Shown: positions 1 through 10,586 of the stretch, piece by piece
Layout of the letters: every line of letters starts with the position of its first letter
Position numbering within the stretch: position 1 is the first letter of the stretch
Source: Trichomonas tenax
Lineage: Eukaryota; Parabasalia; Trichomonadida; Trichomonadidae
Length of the DNA stretch: 64,000 nt
Direction of reading: 5' to 3'
NCBI GenBank assembly: GCA_023091735.1
Contig: JALKBU010000100.1
Span: forward strand, 1-64,000
Notes under the pieces: model-generated
Told to the model about the DNA's origin: nothing
The model's database searches: none
The model's input: only the letters and a program-made list of their open reading frames with translations
Translations under genes and position numbers: made by a program

Positions 1-74
1 TTTTCATCATTATGATATATCGTCAATCTATCTCATTTTTTCATCATTATGATATATCGTCAATCTATCTCATT
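1..74. repeat. Two-copy tandem repeat, 37-bp period
   Basis: A 37-bp unit starting around the motif tcatcattatgatatatcg occurs twice back to back at the left edge, essentially without mismatches. The array may continue beyond the window. It has no coding potential. Confidence 0.85.
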
Positions 75-1138
75 TGTTTTTGATTTTCTTTCAAGTCACC
101 TCTATCTATCGCTGTTGAAATGAAATCATTCGAGATCGTTCAATACCTTAAATCAAAAAATGCTTGTTAATTACCTAAATAGGCTCTTCAAAAAAGATTT
201 ACATAGACTTAAAAAGGCAGGACTATCATCAAAAAGATTTACAGTCTGATGCTATTTTTTGAACAAAATATCCTCTTTCAATTTAGTCCTATAAAGTTCT
301 TGTGAACTAATTATTTATTAATGGATAGATAGAATATCAATTAGTGAATTTTGATTGCTTTTGAACTGTCTGAGGCGATGATGATGCCGCACTAGCGCCG
401 AAGGCTCGATTTTTTTGATATTTTGTGTGTCCACAAAACACCCAAAATGTGTCACTTTTCCCAAGAGTATATATGTTTCAATATTTATGCAGAATAATAT
501 GGCAAAGAATGAAGGAGATATATCGATATTTTATGAAAAATTATGAATTGATGGCAAAAATCAAAATTATCTAATTTGTGATATAACCAATCTGCTAATT
601 TAAAATCATAGAATTAAGGTTAAATAAAAAAGTTATCAAACCGATTACAGATATAATTAAGTTGGTTTTCTATCATCTTTGTTTATTCATAATGAATCAT
701 ACTAAGATTTTGCAAATAAAATAGTTGTTAATCCCATATTTTCGAGTCGTTGAAGAAAACGAATTATTTGGACATTCCTTCTTGACTCTTGATGTATTGT
801 CGTATTTGCTGTAAAGTTCATTAGCGACAGTTTCATTCTTACATGAAACTAAGAGGCCTTTATAGTTTGAATTTGTTGTTACTTGATGCATCAGTATTGC
901 GCAAAGGATATTTAGAAAATGAGGGTGAAAAATGACAATCCAGAAGGAAATAGAATATTCCTCTATTATATTTTCGTGACAAATGGTAGTACTATAAGAT
1001 GATGTTAGTGGTATGTCTCAAAGTCTTTTCCATTGGCAATTGCAGATGAAAAGATTCTCCTGAAATTGTTCAATTTTTGAAGTCAAGATATGTCAAAAAG
1101 TAAATTCATAAATACAAACAAATATTTATTCTATTATA
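75..1138. other. Intergenic, no gene seen
   Basis: AT-rich DNA between the window edge and the 3' end of the coiled-coil gene. The only short open frames lack homology-like features. An Inr-like string (tcacttttcc) sits near 451 on the plus strand, but only very short frames follow it. Confidence 0.5.
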
Positions 1139-4100
1139 TCATTTGATGAGACTCTTAGCATCAGGAGTGATAGTCGTCTTCTTTTCAGGTGATCTCGATG
1201 ATGTGACTTTGATCAGATCTTGTTTGATTGGCGTTTCATCCAACAATCTTGAAGCGCGTAATGCCGAAAGAAGTTTGGCCCTTTCATCATCGAGAATCTT
1301 CTTTCTTCTTAAGTTCCATCTCTCGATGGACCTCATTTCATTGTCCGCCATGTTTGCAAACCCGATATATTTGTTCAAAACAACGTCATCGTAATTCGCG
1401 GTGAATGGCAATCGCGCGGACTTCGCCTTTGCCTCTGATTTGTTAAGTTCATGTTCGTGCTTCAAGTTATCGGCGACCTTTCTGAAGTCAGAGATTACCT
1501 TCTTCAGCTCACTGATTCTGTGATCTCTTTCAACAATGTGATCCATCGCTTTTGCGACTTGTTTCTTCGATGTTTCGAGCATCATATCTGACTTATGCTT
1601 GTTTCTCATTGCCTTGATGATCTCTTGTTTGATCTTGAAAACGTAGACATTGAGTTCGTGAATCTTGTCGTTTGCTTGAACGATTTCATTTGATTTATCT
1701 TGAATGATTCTTTCGAGTTGTTTGATTCTCTTTTCTAAGTTTTGCTCTCTTTCGACACGCGCGGATTTCGATGGAGGCAATGGACTGTTGACGATGACGG
1801 AGCCCTGTTTGGTTGGTCTCTCTATCTTCGGAGCAGATCTCGATGAATGAACGGCTGTCTTCGCTTCAGATGTTTCAACAGGTGTTGGGAACAAAAGTGG
1901 TTTCTTGTCTGTCAAAGGGGATTGTCCTGGATTCCTCTGTTTCACGTAATGCGTTATATAAGCAATGACTGATGACGATGTAACATCAACAGTTAACGGA
2001 ACGAGTAAATCAAAGTTAACAACATCTTCTTCTTTAGTGTTGTGAACATTTGGAGTGATTGGACGTGAAAATACTCCTTTTCTGATTGATGATTTCGCTG
2101 TTGTGACTCTGATACTTGAATTTGGTTTTGTTAGGACTTTGATTACTGTGTTCTTTGGTGTTTGGATCTTCGCTGTCGCTTGAGTGACTTTGTCGTCATG
2201 CATAAGTTGTGGCGTTGAGTTGAAGAACTGTCTTTGCTTCATTTCATGTCTTGAAATTAATGCAAAACCAACACTCATCTTTGTGTTTGTCTTAAAAACA
2301 GTGAAACATGGAACAAACTCCATTTTCCTGCTTTGTTCTTCTTCCTCTTCTTCTTTGACACTGACTTTTTCTTTAACACTTGATTTTTCTTTGCTTTCGT
2401 TTGGATCTTCTAAAATAATTTGATCTTTGAGTTTAACATTTTCGTTTTCAACATATTGCAAATCATTTTGTGCTTTGTTGAGTTCCTTCTTAGCAGTGAC
2501 AACGTCATCCGTAAGCAAATCAATATGTTTCTCTCGTTCATCTTCTGTTGCTTTCATTATCTTGAATATCTCTGATTTTTCGCATGTTTTAAGTTGCAGT
2601 CTTTGAACTTCGGTGATAGATGATTGAATTTCATCTCTAAGTTTATCATTTTCGCCTCTTGTGTTATCAAGTTCGTCTCTTAATCCTGCCATGAATTTCT
2701 CGCGTTCTTTGATTGTCTTATTCTTGTCATCAATAATGCTATTGAGTTTCTGTCCTTCTTTCTTGAGATCATGGATTGTTTTAGAGTTTTGATTTCTATA
2801 ATTGTCTAAAGCTGATTTTAAGATTTTCAGGAATTCACCGTTCTTTTCATTTGTGCGCTTAATGAGTTGCTTTAATTGTGCTCTAATTCCCGCAATTTCC
2901 ATTGAAGCAGCTGCGACTTTCTTTTGTATTGTTCCTAAATCAGGTCTAACCTTTATATTCTTATTTCTATTTTCGTTCTGAATCTTCATAACATCCAAAG
3001 CGTTTTCTGTGATTTGTATCATTTGATTAGGATTCGCTGGCGGCGGTGTTAGAAGCGCTTCGATGTTGAATTGACTGATTAATTGAACTTCACGCACTGA
3101 TTTGTAGATTTTAACAACAGTGTCTTGCTTCTGGTGTTCACCTTCTTTCGTTGGCGGAAGTTCTTTCGAAGCAGAGACTGCAATTTGATTCTGTCTGATG
3201 AATTCTTTTTGCATATCGGATATTTTGTTCTCCATGTGAGCCACATATTCATTATATTGCTTCTCCATATCTTTCAGAGCTTGTGCAGCTAAAACAAGTT
3301 TCTTCTGTAGTGTTGAGTTGTTTTCAACTAACTTAGATAGTTTTGGATCTTCAACTTTAACTTCTTCTGTGTTTTGAACTGCTGTTTCCACAATCGATGA
3401 TCTTCTCGGCGTTGTCTTTGGTGTTGTTGCTGCTGATTCAGTGAGAGAAGGATCAGCAATTGATGATCTCCTTCCTGTTGAATTGTTGCTTCTTGCACTT
3501 TGCTCTGCGCGTTGATCCTCAGCAGATAAATCGATTTGAAGCTCAGCTTTTCCATCTCTTTGCGTCTGAGGACGAGAGAAGTTGTTTGACTCTGAGATTG
3601 CTATTTCGGCCTTTTCTTCTTTCTCTTCAATCAGCTCATTATGGAATTGTGGATTGGAATCGTCCAATAAAAGATTTGTGAGATTATTCGAATCATCGAA
3701 GTTGTCAGAAAGTGTCATTAACTTTCTGCAAATTGGACACGAAATTATTGATGACATTGCGAGTTTGTGTTGGACATCAGAAGGTTCAAAGCCAAACAAG
3801 TGTTTGCAATGAACGCATTCCGCGTGCATAGAATGTGCATCGTTGTTATTGATGTTGAATAACTGCGAAGTTGTAATTTCCAATGATTTCAATGTCATCG
3901 GCATTTGTTCTGTTTTAATGGGAGTATTTGGTTGATAATCGAGTGTTTGCGTTCCTTTCTCATCGTATTGACTTCTTCTTGCTGCTTGGAGGTCTCTGAA
4001 TGAACTTGCACGTGAAACACTTGCTGAAACTTTTGCAGATAAAACAGCGATTTCTTTCTGAAGCTCTAAATTTTCGCGAGCTAAATCTCCCATTTTTACA

Positions 4101-6427
4101 GCTTGTTCTTTAATTGTGTTTTCAACCTCTTCGAGACTTTCCTTGCTTATCATGTTTCCACTGGTGTCAATTAACTTCTTGTAGACTTCGTTTTCTGCAC
4201 TTATTTCAACCAATTTTTGCGTTAATTCGTTCATCTTTCTTTCGACTTCGTGAACAGGAATTGTTGGCTCAGACATCTTTGATTTATTCTCCATTCTCTT
4301 GTCAACATCGACCTGTGCTAAAACAGATATAAGGAGCTGTTCTAATGCCGGATTATCGTGTGGACTTTCATCGTAAATCTTGTGAACTTGTTCCGCAAGT
4401 TTGCTTCTAAAGTCTGATAAATATTTATCGAATTGGCTCTGTAAATCGATATTTGCTTGTTCTAATTCCCACTTCTTGCTGTCCATTAACATTTCTTGTT
4501 GCTGTTTCAGAGTAATTTGGTATTTTTCACTTACTCTTTGTTCAATTTCTCTTTCTTTTAGTGCCATAAGAGAATACTGCAAAATATCATCATCTGTTCG
4601 TTTCTTTGAGTCGTCGTTATCATCTTCCTCTTCTTCTCCTTGCATCAAATCGCTCTCAATAAGAATGGCTTTGAAAGCGTCTCTTTCGTGTGTGACATCA
4701 GTTAATTTATTTTGAAGAACATCGATTTGTTTCAAGAGTCCGTTTTTAAGCTCTGTTATCTCGGATTGAAATTTTCCTTGTTCCTCGAGAATCTTTTGGT
4801 TCATTTTCTCTTCATACTCCAATTTCAATTCGAACATTTTGTTTCTAACTTGCGAATCAACGCTGTTTCTTATTGTATCATTTTCGTATTGTTTCTTTCT
4901 CAAAATGCTTTCGTAATGTTTCGACATTGTCATGAGTTGTTCTGACGTCTTTTGACGCATATCTCTTACGATTTTATCTGCTTCAACTTTCGCAGCTTCG
5001 AGTTGAGTTGTCAATGATCTTGTTGTCTCTTCGAAAGCTGCTTTTGCATCACCACTGTTCATCTCGTTTGTTATTGCCTGCATTTGGATTCTAAGTTTGT
5101 TATTATATTGATCTGCAATTGATTTAATGAGTTTTTGATTTGCATCATTCATTGCTTGAATTTTCGATTCGTATTTCTTTATAATCTCGGAAGAAGATGT
5201 ATCATCATTTGTAACGATTTTATCTGAGTTCTTCTTTTCTGCTTCAAGTCTTTCGTTGAATGAACTTTCGAGTTGCTCAATTTTCTTTTGCAACATGTTT
5301 TGTTGTGATTCCATTGACTTTTTATGTCTTTCTGTAGCATCTAATTTCTTTTCTATAAGCATTTCGTTCTGCTTCGATTTCATAAACTGATCGCGAGCGT
5401 TTTTGTAGTTATCTTTAACTGCTTTTAGTTGTTCGTTGAGATTTTTGATTCGATTTTCAAAAACGATTTCTTTTTGAACAGAAAGATCAACTGTTGGCGT
5501 TTCCGATTGAATTGGATCAGGGATTTTGTTGAGAAGTTCAGTTGCTTCTTCAACAGGTTTCGAATTTTGCGAAACTTCCATCAAAGCTTGTTTTAATTTT
5601 GTCACTTGTGAATTTAATTCGAGAATTTTTCGTTGTTGATCTTGGAATTCTTCATCCATTGCAAAAGCACGCGCAGAAGTTCGCGATTGACGTCTTTTGT
5701 TTTTCATTCGCGAGGACTCTTGCTGGATTTGATTCAGCTGCAATTCTTTCTGCGTTAACTGTGTCTGATAATCGTTAACTTTGTTTCGAAGATTATTAAC
5801 AATGTCGTGATGAATTGACGTTGCTTCTTCAGCTCTCGACTCTTTCATGCGATTTAAATCATCTAAGGTGTCCTGGAGACGCTTTATATCGTATTTCTTC
5901 ATCTCTTCAGCCGTCATTTGATCTGCATCATCGATTTTCATGTTCTTCTGCAATTTATACCACAAGACCATAGATTCGAGTAATTTTGACTGGCGCTGTG
6001 TGAAGTCAACGTGATGTTCGATCATATCCTGAAGTCTTGAACGCGCTTCGAAGAAAATTGCGTCTGAATCGAAATTTGCTCCAGCGAAATCCTCTGATTC
6101 TCCGAGTATATTTATGAAGTTTAGAATGAACTCTTCGTCCTGGGACTCAAAAGTTCCGATAATTTGTCTTAATTTCGATGCTGAATCGTCAATCATCTTG
6201 AAAGGATTTTGTTCTGCGTAAGCTGACTGAATATTCTTCTTCTTGTACTGCTCCAAGTCATCCCACATGTTTTGTGTTAATTTTTCGTTGTATATCCAAT
6301 TTGATGGAATCGATTCTCTCACTCTGGCGCTGTTTTCTTGTACATTTTGGAGTGGAACGAGCCTCCTTACGGTGTCCAGGCCCTGCTTTACCTCTTTACC
6401 TTTTCCAGGCAGGAACCTGGCATTCAT
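1139..6427 (-). CDS. Giant coiled-coil protein with a central CxxC...CxxC zinc motif
   Basis: An uninterrupted 1762-residue protein. Most of it is long charged coiled coil rich in Glu, Lys, Gln and Asp, with heptad-like leucines from about residue 180 to 800 and again from about 1130 to 1420 and 1580 to 1730. Near residues 865-905 there is a short Cys cluster (CVHC, about 24 residues, CPIC) that could bind one zinc ion. Basic, Ser/Thr-rich linkers separate the coils. The family is not recognised. Large coiled-coil proteins of this sort in trichomonads are often cytoskeletal or Golgin-like scaffolds, but that is inference. The ATG at 6427 is the first in frame and lies only 39 nt downstream of the stop of the preceding transporter gene on the same strand, so its promoter must be very compact or lie inside that gene. 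No clear Inr was seen. Confidence 0.85.
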   Translation of the reverse strand: MNARFLPGKGKEVKQGLDTVRRLVPLQNVQENSARVRESIPSNWIYNEKLTQNMWDDLEQYKKKNIQSAYAEQNPFKMIDDSASKLRQIIGTFESQDEEFILNFINILGESEDFAGANFDSDAIFFEARSRLQDMIEHHVDFTQRQSKLLESMVLWYKLQKNMKIDDADQMTAEEMKKYDIKRLQDTLDDLNRMKESRAEEATSIHHDIVNNLRNKVNDYQTQLTQKELQLNQIQQESSRMKNKRRQSRTSARAFAMDEEFQDQQRKILELNSQVTKLKQALMEVSQNSKPVEEATELLNKIPDPIQSETPTVDLSVQKEIVFENRIKNLNEQLKAVKDNYKNARDQFMKSKQNEMLIEKKLDATERHKKSMESQQNMLQKKIEQLESSFNERLEAEKKNSDKIVTNDDTSSSEIIKKYESKIQAMNDANQKLIKSIADQYNNKLRIQMQAITNEMNSGDAKAAFEETTRSLTTQLEAAKVEADKIVRDMRQKTSEQLMTMSKHYESILRKKQYENDTIRNSVDSQVRNKMFELKLEYEEKMNQKILEEQGKFQSEITELKNGLLKQIDVLQNKLTDVTHERDAFKAILIESDLMQGEEEEDDNDDSKKRTDDDILQYSLMALKEREIEQRVSEKYQITLKQQQEMLMDSKKWELEQANIDLQSQFDKYLSDFRSKLAEQVHKIYDESPHDNPALEQLLISVLAQVDVDKRMENKSKMSEPTIPVHEVERKMNELTQKLVEISAENEVYKKLIDTSGNMISKESLEEVENTIKEQAVKMGDLARENLELQKEIAVLSAKVSASVSRASSFRDLQAARRSQYDEKGTQTLDYQPNTPIKTEQMPMTLKSLEITTSQLFNINNNDAHSMHAECVHCKHLFGFEPSDVQHKLAMSSIISCPICRKLMTLSDNFDDSNNLTNLLLDDSNPQFHNELIEEKEEKAEIAISESNNFSRPQTQRDGKAELQIDLSAEDQRAEQSARSNNSTGRRSSIADPSLTESAATTPKTTPRRSSIVETAVQNTEEVKVEDPKLSKLVENNSTLQKKLVLAAQALKDMEKQYNEYVAHMENKISDMQKEFIRQNQIAVSASKELPPTKEGEHQKQDTVVKIYKSVREVQLISQFNIEALLTPPPANPNQMIQITENALDVMKIQNENRNKNIKVRPDLGTIQKKVAAASMEIAGIRAQLKQLIKRTNEKNGEFLKILKSALDNYRNQNSKTIHDLKKEGQKLNSIIDDKNKTIKEREKFMAGLRDELDNTRGENDKLRDEIQSSITEVQRLQLKTCEKSEIFKIMKATEDEREKHIDLLTDDVVTAKKELNKAQNDLQYVENENVKLKDQIILEDPNESKEKSSVKEKVSVKEEEEEEQSRKMEFVPCFTVFKTNTKMSVGFALISRHEMKQRQFFNSTPQLMHDDKVTQATAKIQTPKNTVIKVLTKPNSSIRVTTAKSSIRKGVFSRPITPNVHNTKEEDVVNFDLLVPLTVDVTSSSVIAYITHYVKQRNPGQSPLTDKKPLLFPTPVETSEAKTAVHSSRSAPKIERPTKQGSVIVNSPLPPSKSARVEREQNLEKRIKQLERIIQDKSNEIVQANDKIHELNVYVFKIKQEIIKAMRNKHKSDMMLETSKKQVAKAMDHIVERDHRISELKKVISDFRKVADNLKHEHELNKSEAKAKSARLPFTANYDDVVLNKYIGFANMADNEMRSIERWNLRRKKILDDERAKLLSALRASRLLDETPIKQDLIKVTSSRSPEKKTTITPDAKSLIK

Positions 6428-6466
6428 AACGGATTTTTGTGTTTTTTTTTATTCATTCTTTTGTTA

Positions 6467-7289
6467 TTAAGTATTTCGACTGCCTATGCGTATCCACACA
6501 ATTTTTACACTTAAAATCTCGTCGTTTTCAATCTTTTTCTTCCAATATTCAATATATTCTTGCTGAAGGAATGCTGGAAGAGAGACAAAGACGCAGGAAC
6601 CAACGGTGCTGCCAATAGAAACAATGATGAGGTTAAGAATTGTGGCCTTCCATGTCATGTTCTTGATGCCGTCTTTCTGTATAAGACCGTTAGAAAGGCA
6701 GTTAGCCATGCAGTGCTCAAGACCAAGTGTTGAGAAGTTGCTGATAGCAAGGAAAACGGCTAAAACTTTGCCGCAGTATGATGTTGTCATGTTAGCCATG
6801 AATGTGGCAATAGAAACTAATGCGTTGCAGATGCACGCTTTAGCAAACATGTTGCCGTAGTTCATGTGCGTCTTCTTGTAGCAGTAGAGAGCAACTTTCT
6901 GGCCAATCCAATTGTCGTATGGGTTCGCGGAGAGACCTGTCACCCAGCCTGTGAAGAATGCGCCGAAGACGCAGCCAAGAGCGTATGCAAGTTTGCCAGC
7001 TGATGCACGTCTGTTCAGAGCGCAAAGAACAACAGGAACGAGGTCGCCTGTGAAGAGGTATGTGTTGAGGAAGATAATGAGGTCTAAACCAATCGTGAAG
7101 CAGAGTGCAAACATGATTGTCTGTCCTGATTCGATCTGTGCAACAACACCGAAGAGGAAAGAGAAAGAGATTAAAAATTCCAGAGAGGAAAGAATGAATG
7201 ATGGAGTTGTATATTGGTCCATTGCAACGAACAACACCTGCATTGGTGAGCTTGTTACAGATCTCGGAGTATGATATCATATCAGACAT
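6467..7289 (-). pseudogene. Formate/nitrite transporter (FNT) family channel, one frameshift near the N-terminus
   Basis: FNT proteins are pentameric six-helix channels for formate, nitrite, lactate and related small anions. The downstream frame (7243 to 6467) has about six hydrophobic segments, the first-loop motif LFTGD, and the hallmark central-His motif GLEHCMAN, equivalent to GFEHSIAN of bacterial FocA. The upstream frame starts with ATG at 7289 and encodes MSDMISYSEICNKLTNAG, which fits the FNT N-terminal helix. The two frames meet near 7215-7225 and differ by one base, so the first frame breaks just before transmembrane helix 1. Translation from the internal ATG at 7243 would lose that helix. 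The break could be a real mutation or a sequence error. An Inr-like sequence abuts the 7289 ATG, which supports the longer start. The gene lies head to tail with, and 39 nt from, the coiled-coil gene. Confidence 0.8.
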
Positions 7290-7302
7290 CTTCGAACAAT
7301 GA
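7290..7302 (-). promoter_or_regulatory. Inr-like element of the FNT gene
   Basis: TCATTGTTCGAAG on the minus strand matches the first five bases of the trichomonad Inr consensus TCAYTWYTCATTA and 8 of 13 overall, and ends directly at the ATG at 7289. Trichomonad 5' UTRs are very short, so the position is right, but the match is only moderate. Confidence 0.4.
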
Positions 7303-8616
7303 TATAGTTCTTAACTCTCACAATCGATCGATGGGCCTTTTGTCACGCAAACAATGAGAGCATTCAATTTTTTTCGAATCATAAAATTCTGAGAAACGCT
7401 TTGTTATCGCTGGCTGGCTGCACTATACAGATCCAGGAGATTATAATTTTACAATTTATCATAAAAAATAACGATAAATAATTTGAGCAATATTGAATTG
7501 GAATAATTTTTTAGTAATAATTAGACAATTTTACTATATTATACATTAGCTGCATGATCTGGAAATAGTATTACGAGTATTTAATTAGTGAAGAATCTTC
7601 TTTTTTTACCAGCGAAAATTGAATATAACCGATTTTACGGTTTTCATTTTTATGAAGCCCGCTCAAATGATGTTTAAGTTAAATAGGTCAAACTGAGGTA
7701 GCACTCCTCTAAGTTTGATTGAATTCTTCATCAGTGGAGTTCAGGCCTTCTGCTGATTGTTGTCCATTGACACCGATTTGTTCATTGAGTGATCGGTTGC
7801 AGCTGTAGTCACTGTACTCTCCTTGTTGCCTCCCTGTGGCAGCCGCAGTCACTCTAGAGTTATCAAGTTCAAAAGTCGAGATTTGATTCAAAAAAGCAAG
7901 CTTGTTTCGATCTGATTTGTACATTTACATCCAGAGTCTGGATATATCAAGCAGCTGCTTTACTGAATGAAGTATAGCGTGCAACTATATTTCAATATCA
8001 AATATTCTTAGAAACGAAACGTTTTTAATCTATTCCTTCCAATAGATTGATGTGTAAAATAAGATGAACTATAAATGCTTCATTTCTAAGAATATTTGAT
8101 CAAAAGGATAGAATTGAGTAGATATTCGATGCTTTTGACGTCGATAAAGCAACATAGTACGTTTAGGCTTGACTTATGTCTTATATTATTTAATGTTTTA
8201 TACTCATATTAAATATTTCACCTTTGAAAAGTTAAGGGTACACAAAAAACTGGTGTTTACGTGAACCTCAGAAACTTTAAAGACATTAATTTTCAATATG
8301 TGGATAATATCACTCATTGAGATATTTTGAGCTTATGATTTTTTCCTTGTGAAAAATTGTGCGACTTTAGATTTTTTTCGCATTTTTCATCAAAAATAAA
8401 AATCAACATTTCCTTGATAGATGGATCTGCTATTATGCATTATTGTTATTTATTAGACTTATTTTGAAAAATAAAACACATAAAGAATAATTTTTGCCTT
8501 GAAAAATAAATTGCATTTTTTATTTGTTATACATATACATATTACATAAATATACCATTTTATTACATTTTTAGTCATTTTTATTTTGATGCAGCAATCA
8601 ATTGATTCACGATACG
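7303..8616. other. Intergenic DNA with one long hairpin
   Basis: Nothing convincing is encoded. The region holds the imperfect inverted repeat at 7997-8100, listed separately. A 71-codon frame on the minus strand (7709-7924) has no recognisable features. Confidence 0.5.
7997..8100. repeat. Imperfect hairpin with about 30-nt arms and a nested stem-loop
   Basis: The left arm 7997-8027, beginning atcaaatattcttagaaa, is complementary to 8071-8100 apart from a few mismatches. The intervening loop contains a perfect 8-bp stem (8027-8034 with 8041-8048). The size resembles the hairpins of the 35-kb cluster. Confidence 0.75.
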
Positions 8617-9907
8617 ATGCCAGCGTACATCCCTTGCTTACAGGGTTTAATTCCATATAAAGTTGCTGTACACTACACTGATGCAGCCAGTGGTAGCAAA
8701 AAGGTAATATACTAAAGCTCATTAATTCATGGGAAGGTATCTTGTGAAAAAGTAGTTGACTGTACCATCATTGGACAGCTCCCATATGAGTACACAACAA
8801 TTCAAGGCAAAAAAGTTGATGAAAATATTATCAATCTCTACTTATTCTTATCATTAATTTAAGGTGAAGGCCTTACCAAAAGTCGTAGTCAAGCTTCATA
8901 TCTAAATAGGAATGCTCCTGATGGCGATATTCTGGTTCAACACCTGAAAGCAAAGTTGAAAGACTTGGAAGCACTTGCGACAAAAAGCTGTCAGGAAGCT
9001 TTAGGAGATAAAATAGAAGTGCACGTTGCGTTCGATTGCGCAAGGAGTTCCATACGAAACGCGAGACATGTTTTTGTTTCACTTGTTGATGTGGAAACAA
9101 ACAAACTAGTTGATTTTCGAATCATTTCACGTGATCCTGCGCTTTTAGAGTTTCAATCAGAAAAAATCATTGTAGATCCATCATTAAATCCAGCTCTTTT
9201 TGAAAGTTTAGGCCTGAAGTCAATGCTAGATTCCGAACTTTAGAGCAAAGTTGCATCATTTTGTTCAGATGGTGACGTGAAAGACAACAAAATGCTAGAG
9301 GCACATGATTGCCAGTGCTTCATCTTAAAAGACCCGAATCATACAATTAAATAGGCCTTCAAGAAAATTGTTGATGATTCGCGGTTGCAAAAGATATTCC
9401 GTATTATATTTACTAGCCAGAAACTAACTGCTGAGCAAAAGAAAAGGAATTGGCTTGATTTAAGATTAAGATATAATTCTGACTCATATGCTGATAAAGA
9501 TGCTCGTGATTTAATCACAAAGACTGCTGACATATTCTTACGCATAGAGAAAAAGCACCATACTAATTATAACGAACCTTTCAACGCGATTAAAGCAAAG
9601 CTTGTTCCTAAAGAAGATCGATGGGTCAGCAGATTCCCAACAAGCATATTTGTTTGCGTATAATAAAGATGATTGGATCAAAAACATCAGACATTGGTTT
9701 TATATTCCAGATGAGATCTATAGTGCAGCTTGTCTGAAGCATATTAACGAGTCGGAAAAGAAATTCCAGTATGATGCAAGTCGAAGAAGCACAGAGGAAT
9801 ATAAAAATCATCATCGTGTCGTGAAGTATATTCCAGCTGAGGTGCCTCGGGAAATTCAGGAGCTACATTCTATGGTATATTTTGTCTATGCTACCATTTG
9901 CAATTGA
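8617..9907 (+). pseudogene. Degenerate DDE-type transposase-like gene
   Basis: One frame can be followed from the ATG at 8617 to about 9630, interrupted by in-frame stops at 8713, 8860, 9241 and 9352. A shift of one base near 9620-9640 then continues it to the stop at 9907. The open segments contain acidic motifs typical of a DDE/RNase H-fold transposase: VAFDCARSS with a following strand/turn/strand, then SDGDVKDNK, then LKDPNHTIK. The last resembles the D-x-x-H-x-x-K stretch of several eukaryotic transposase families. I cannot assign a superfamily, and no terminal inverted repeats were found. All four stops replace codons one C-to-T change away from Gln (CAA or CAG). The element is dead in this copy. 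Confidence 0.6.
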
Positions 9908-10152
9908 CTGATTATTGTTTTTCGTTGGATGTAAGCTGGCTCTCTGTTACCTTCTTATGAGGGACCAAATGCGGAGTAAGGCACCTCTAATTATAATTAG
10001 ATTCCTGTCTACGAGGTCTAACATTGTTTTTTCCTCCAAATTCTTCTATTCATTATTCGATCGGCAACCAAAGGTCGACAGATAGACTCAGCCTGTTGCA
10101 TGCTTCCCACATCAAGGGAAATTTATTTCATACCCTTTCAGTCATTGAATAT

Positions 10153-10586
10153 TGAATTACATTTCCAATAGGTTCTATCTATACATCTATGAATAGTACT
10201 AATCCTAGTATAGCTTTAGGATTTGGTACATGGACACAAATCGTAGATAGATTTCTGTATTGTGCTAATAGTAGTAATCAAACCGGTGGTTCTAAAAAGA
10301 TATCTATTAATAACTTACCAATACATAACCATTATATTAATTTAAACACTAATAATAGTGGTAGTCATACACACTCAATAAGTAACAGAGGTTATTTCAG
10401 CTGCGATGGTGGGAGTAAACATACAATTTCGCGATTTGATATTTCAAGCGATCCAGAGAGTATAACACAGGTTTGAACATAGACGAAGCAGGAAATCACT
10501 CACATAATGTTAATGGCAATATTAGTCTCACAGGTTCCGGAACAGATTACACGCCACGGTATATTACTGTATATGCTTGGTATTGA
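10153..10586 (+). pseudogene. Phage-tail-collar-like protein fragment, frameshifted
   Basis: The frame preceding the ATG at 10189 already encodes the domain start (FPIGSIYTSMNSTNPS, GTWTQIVDRF), which matches the common start of bacteriophage tail-collar/short-tail-fibre domains. A Gly-Ser-Gly-His-rich part follows with LPIHNHYI and GSHTHS, the HxH pattern that coordinates metal in such fibres. A one-base shift near 10465 moves the reading to the third frame, ending GSGTDYTPRYITVYAWY before the TGA at 10584. A second, more decayed copy lies on the minus strand near 61.2-61.4 kb. The host is a eukaryote, so this is probably part of a Maverick-type or other virus-derived element, or a bacteriophage gene acquired laterally. 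The in-frame stop at 10153 marks the visible limit of the fragment. Confidence 0.65.

Noticed and set aside
697..891. 64-codon minus-strand open frame near the left edge
   Set aside because: Low-complexity Asn/Ser/Lys composition typical of random AT-rich frames; no supporting signal.
7709..7924. 71-codon minus-strand frame
   Set aside because: Begins in frame by chance; no recognisable motif and no neighbours on the same strand supporting a gene.
8617..9360. Idea that TAA and TAG encode Gln (alternative genetic code)
   Set aside because: Intact genes in the window end normally at TAA, TAG or TGA and do not carry internal TAR codons. The in-frame stops are confined to genes that are broken in other ways too.
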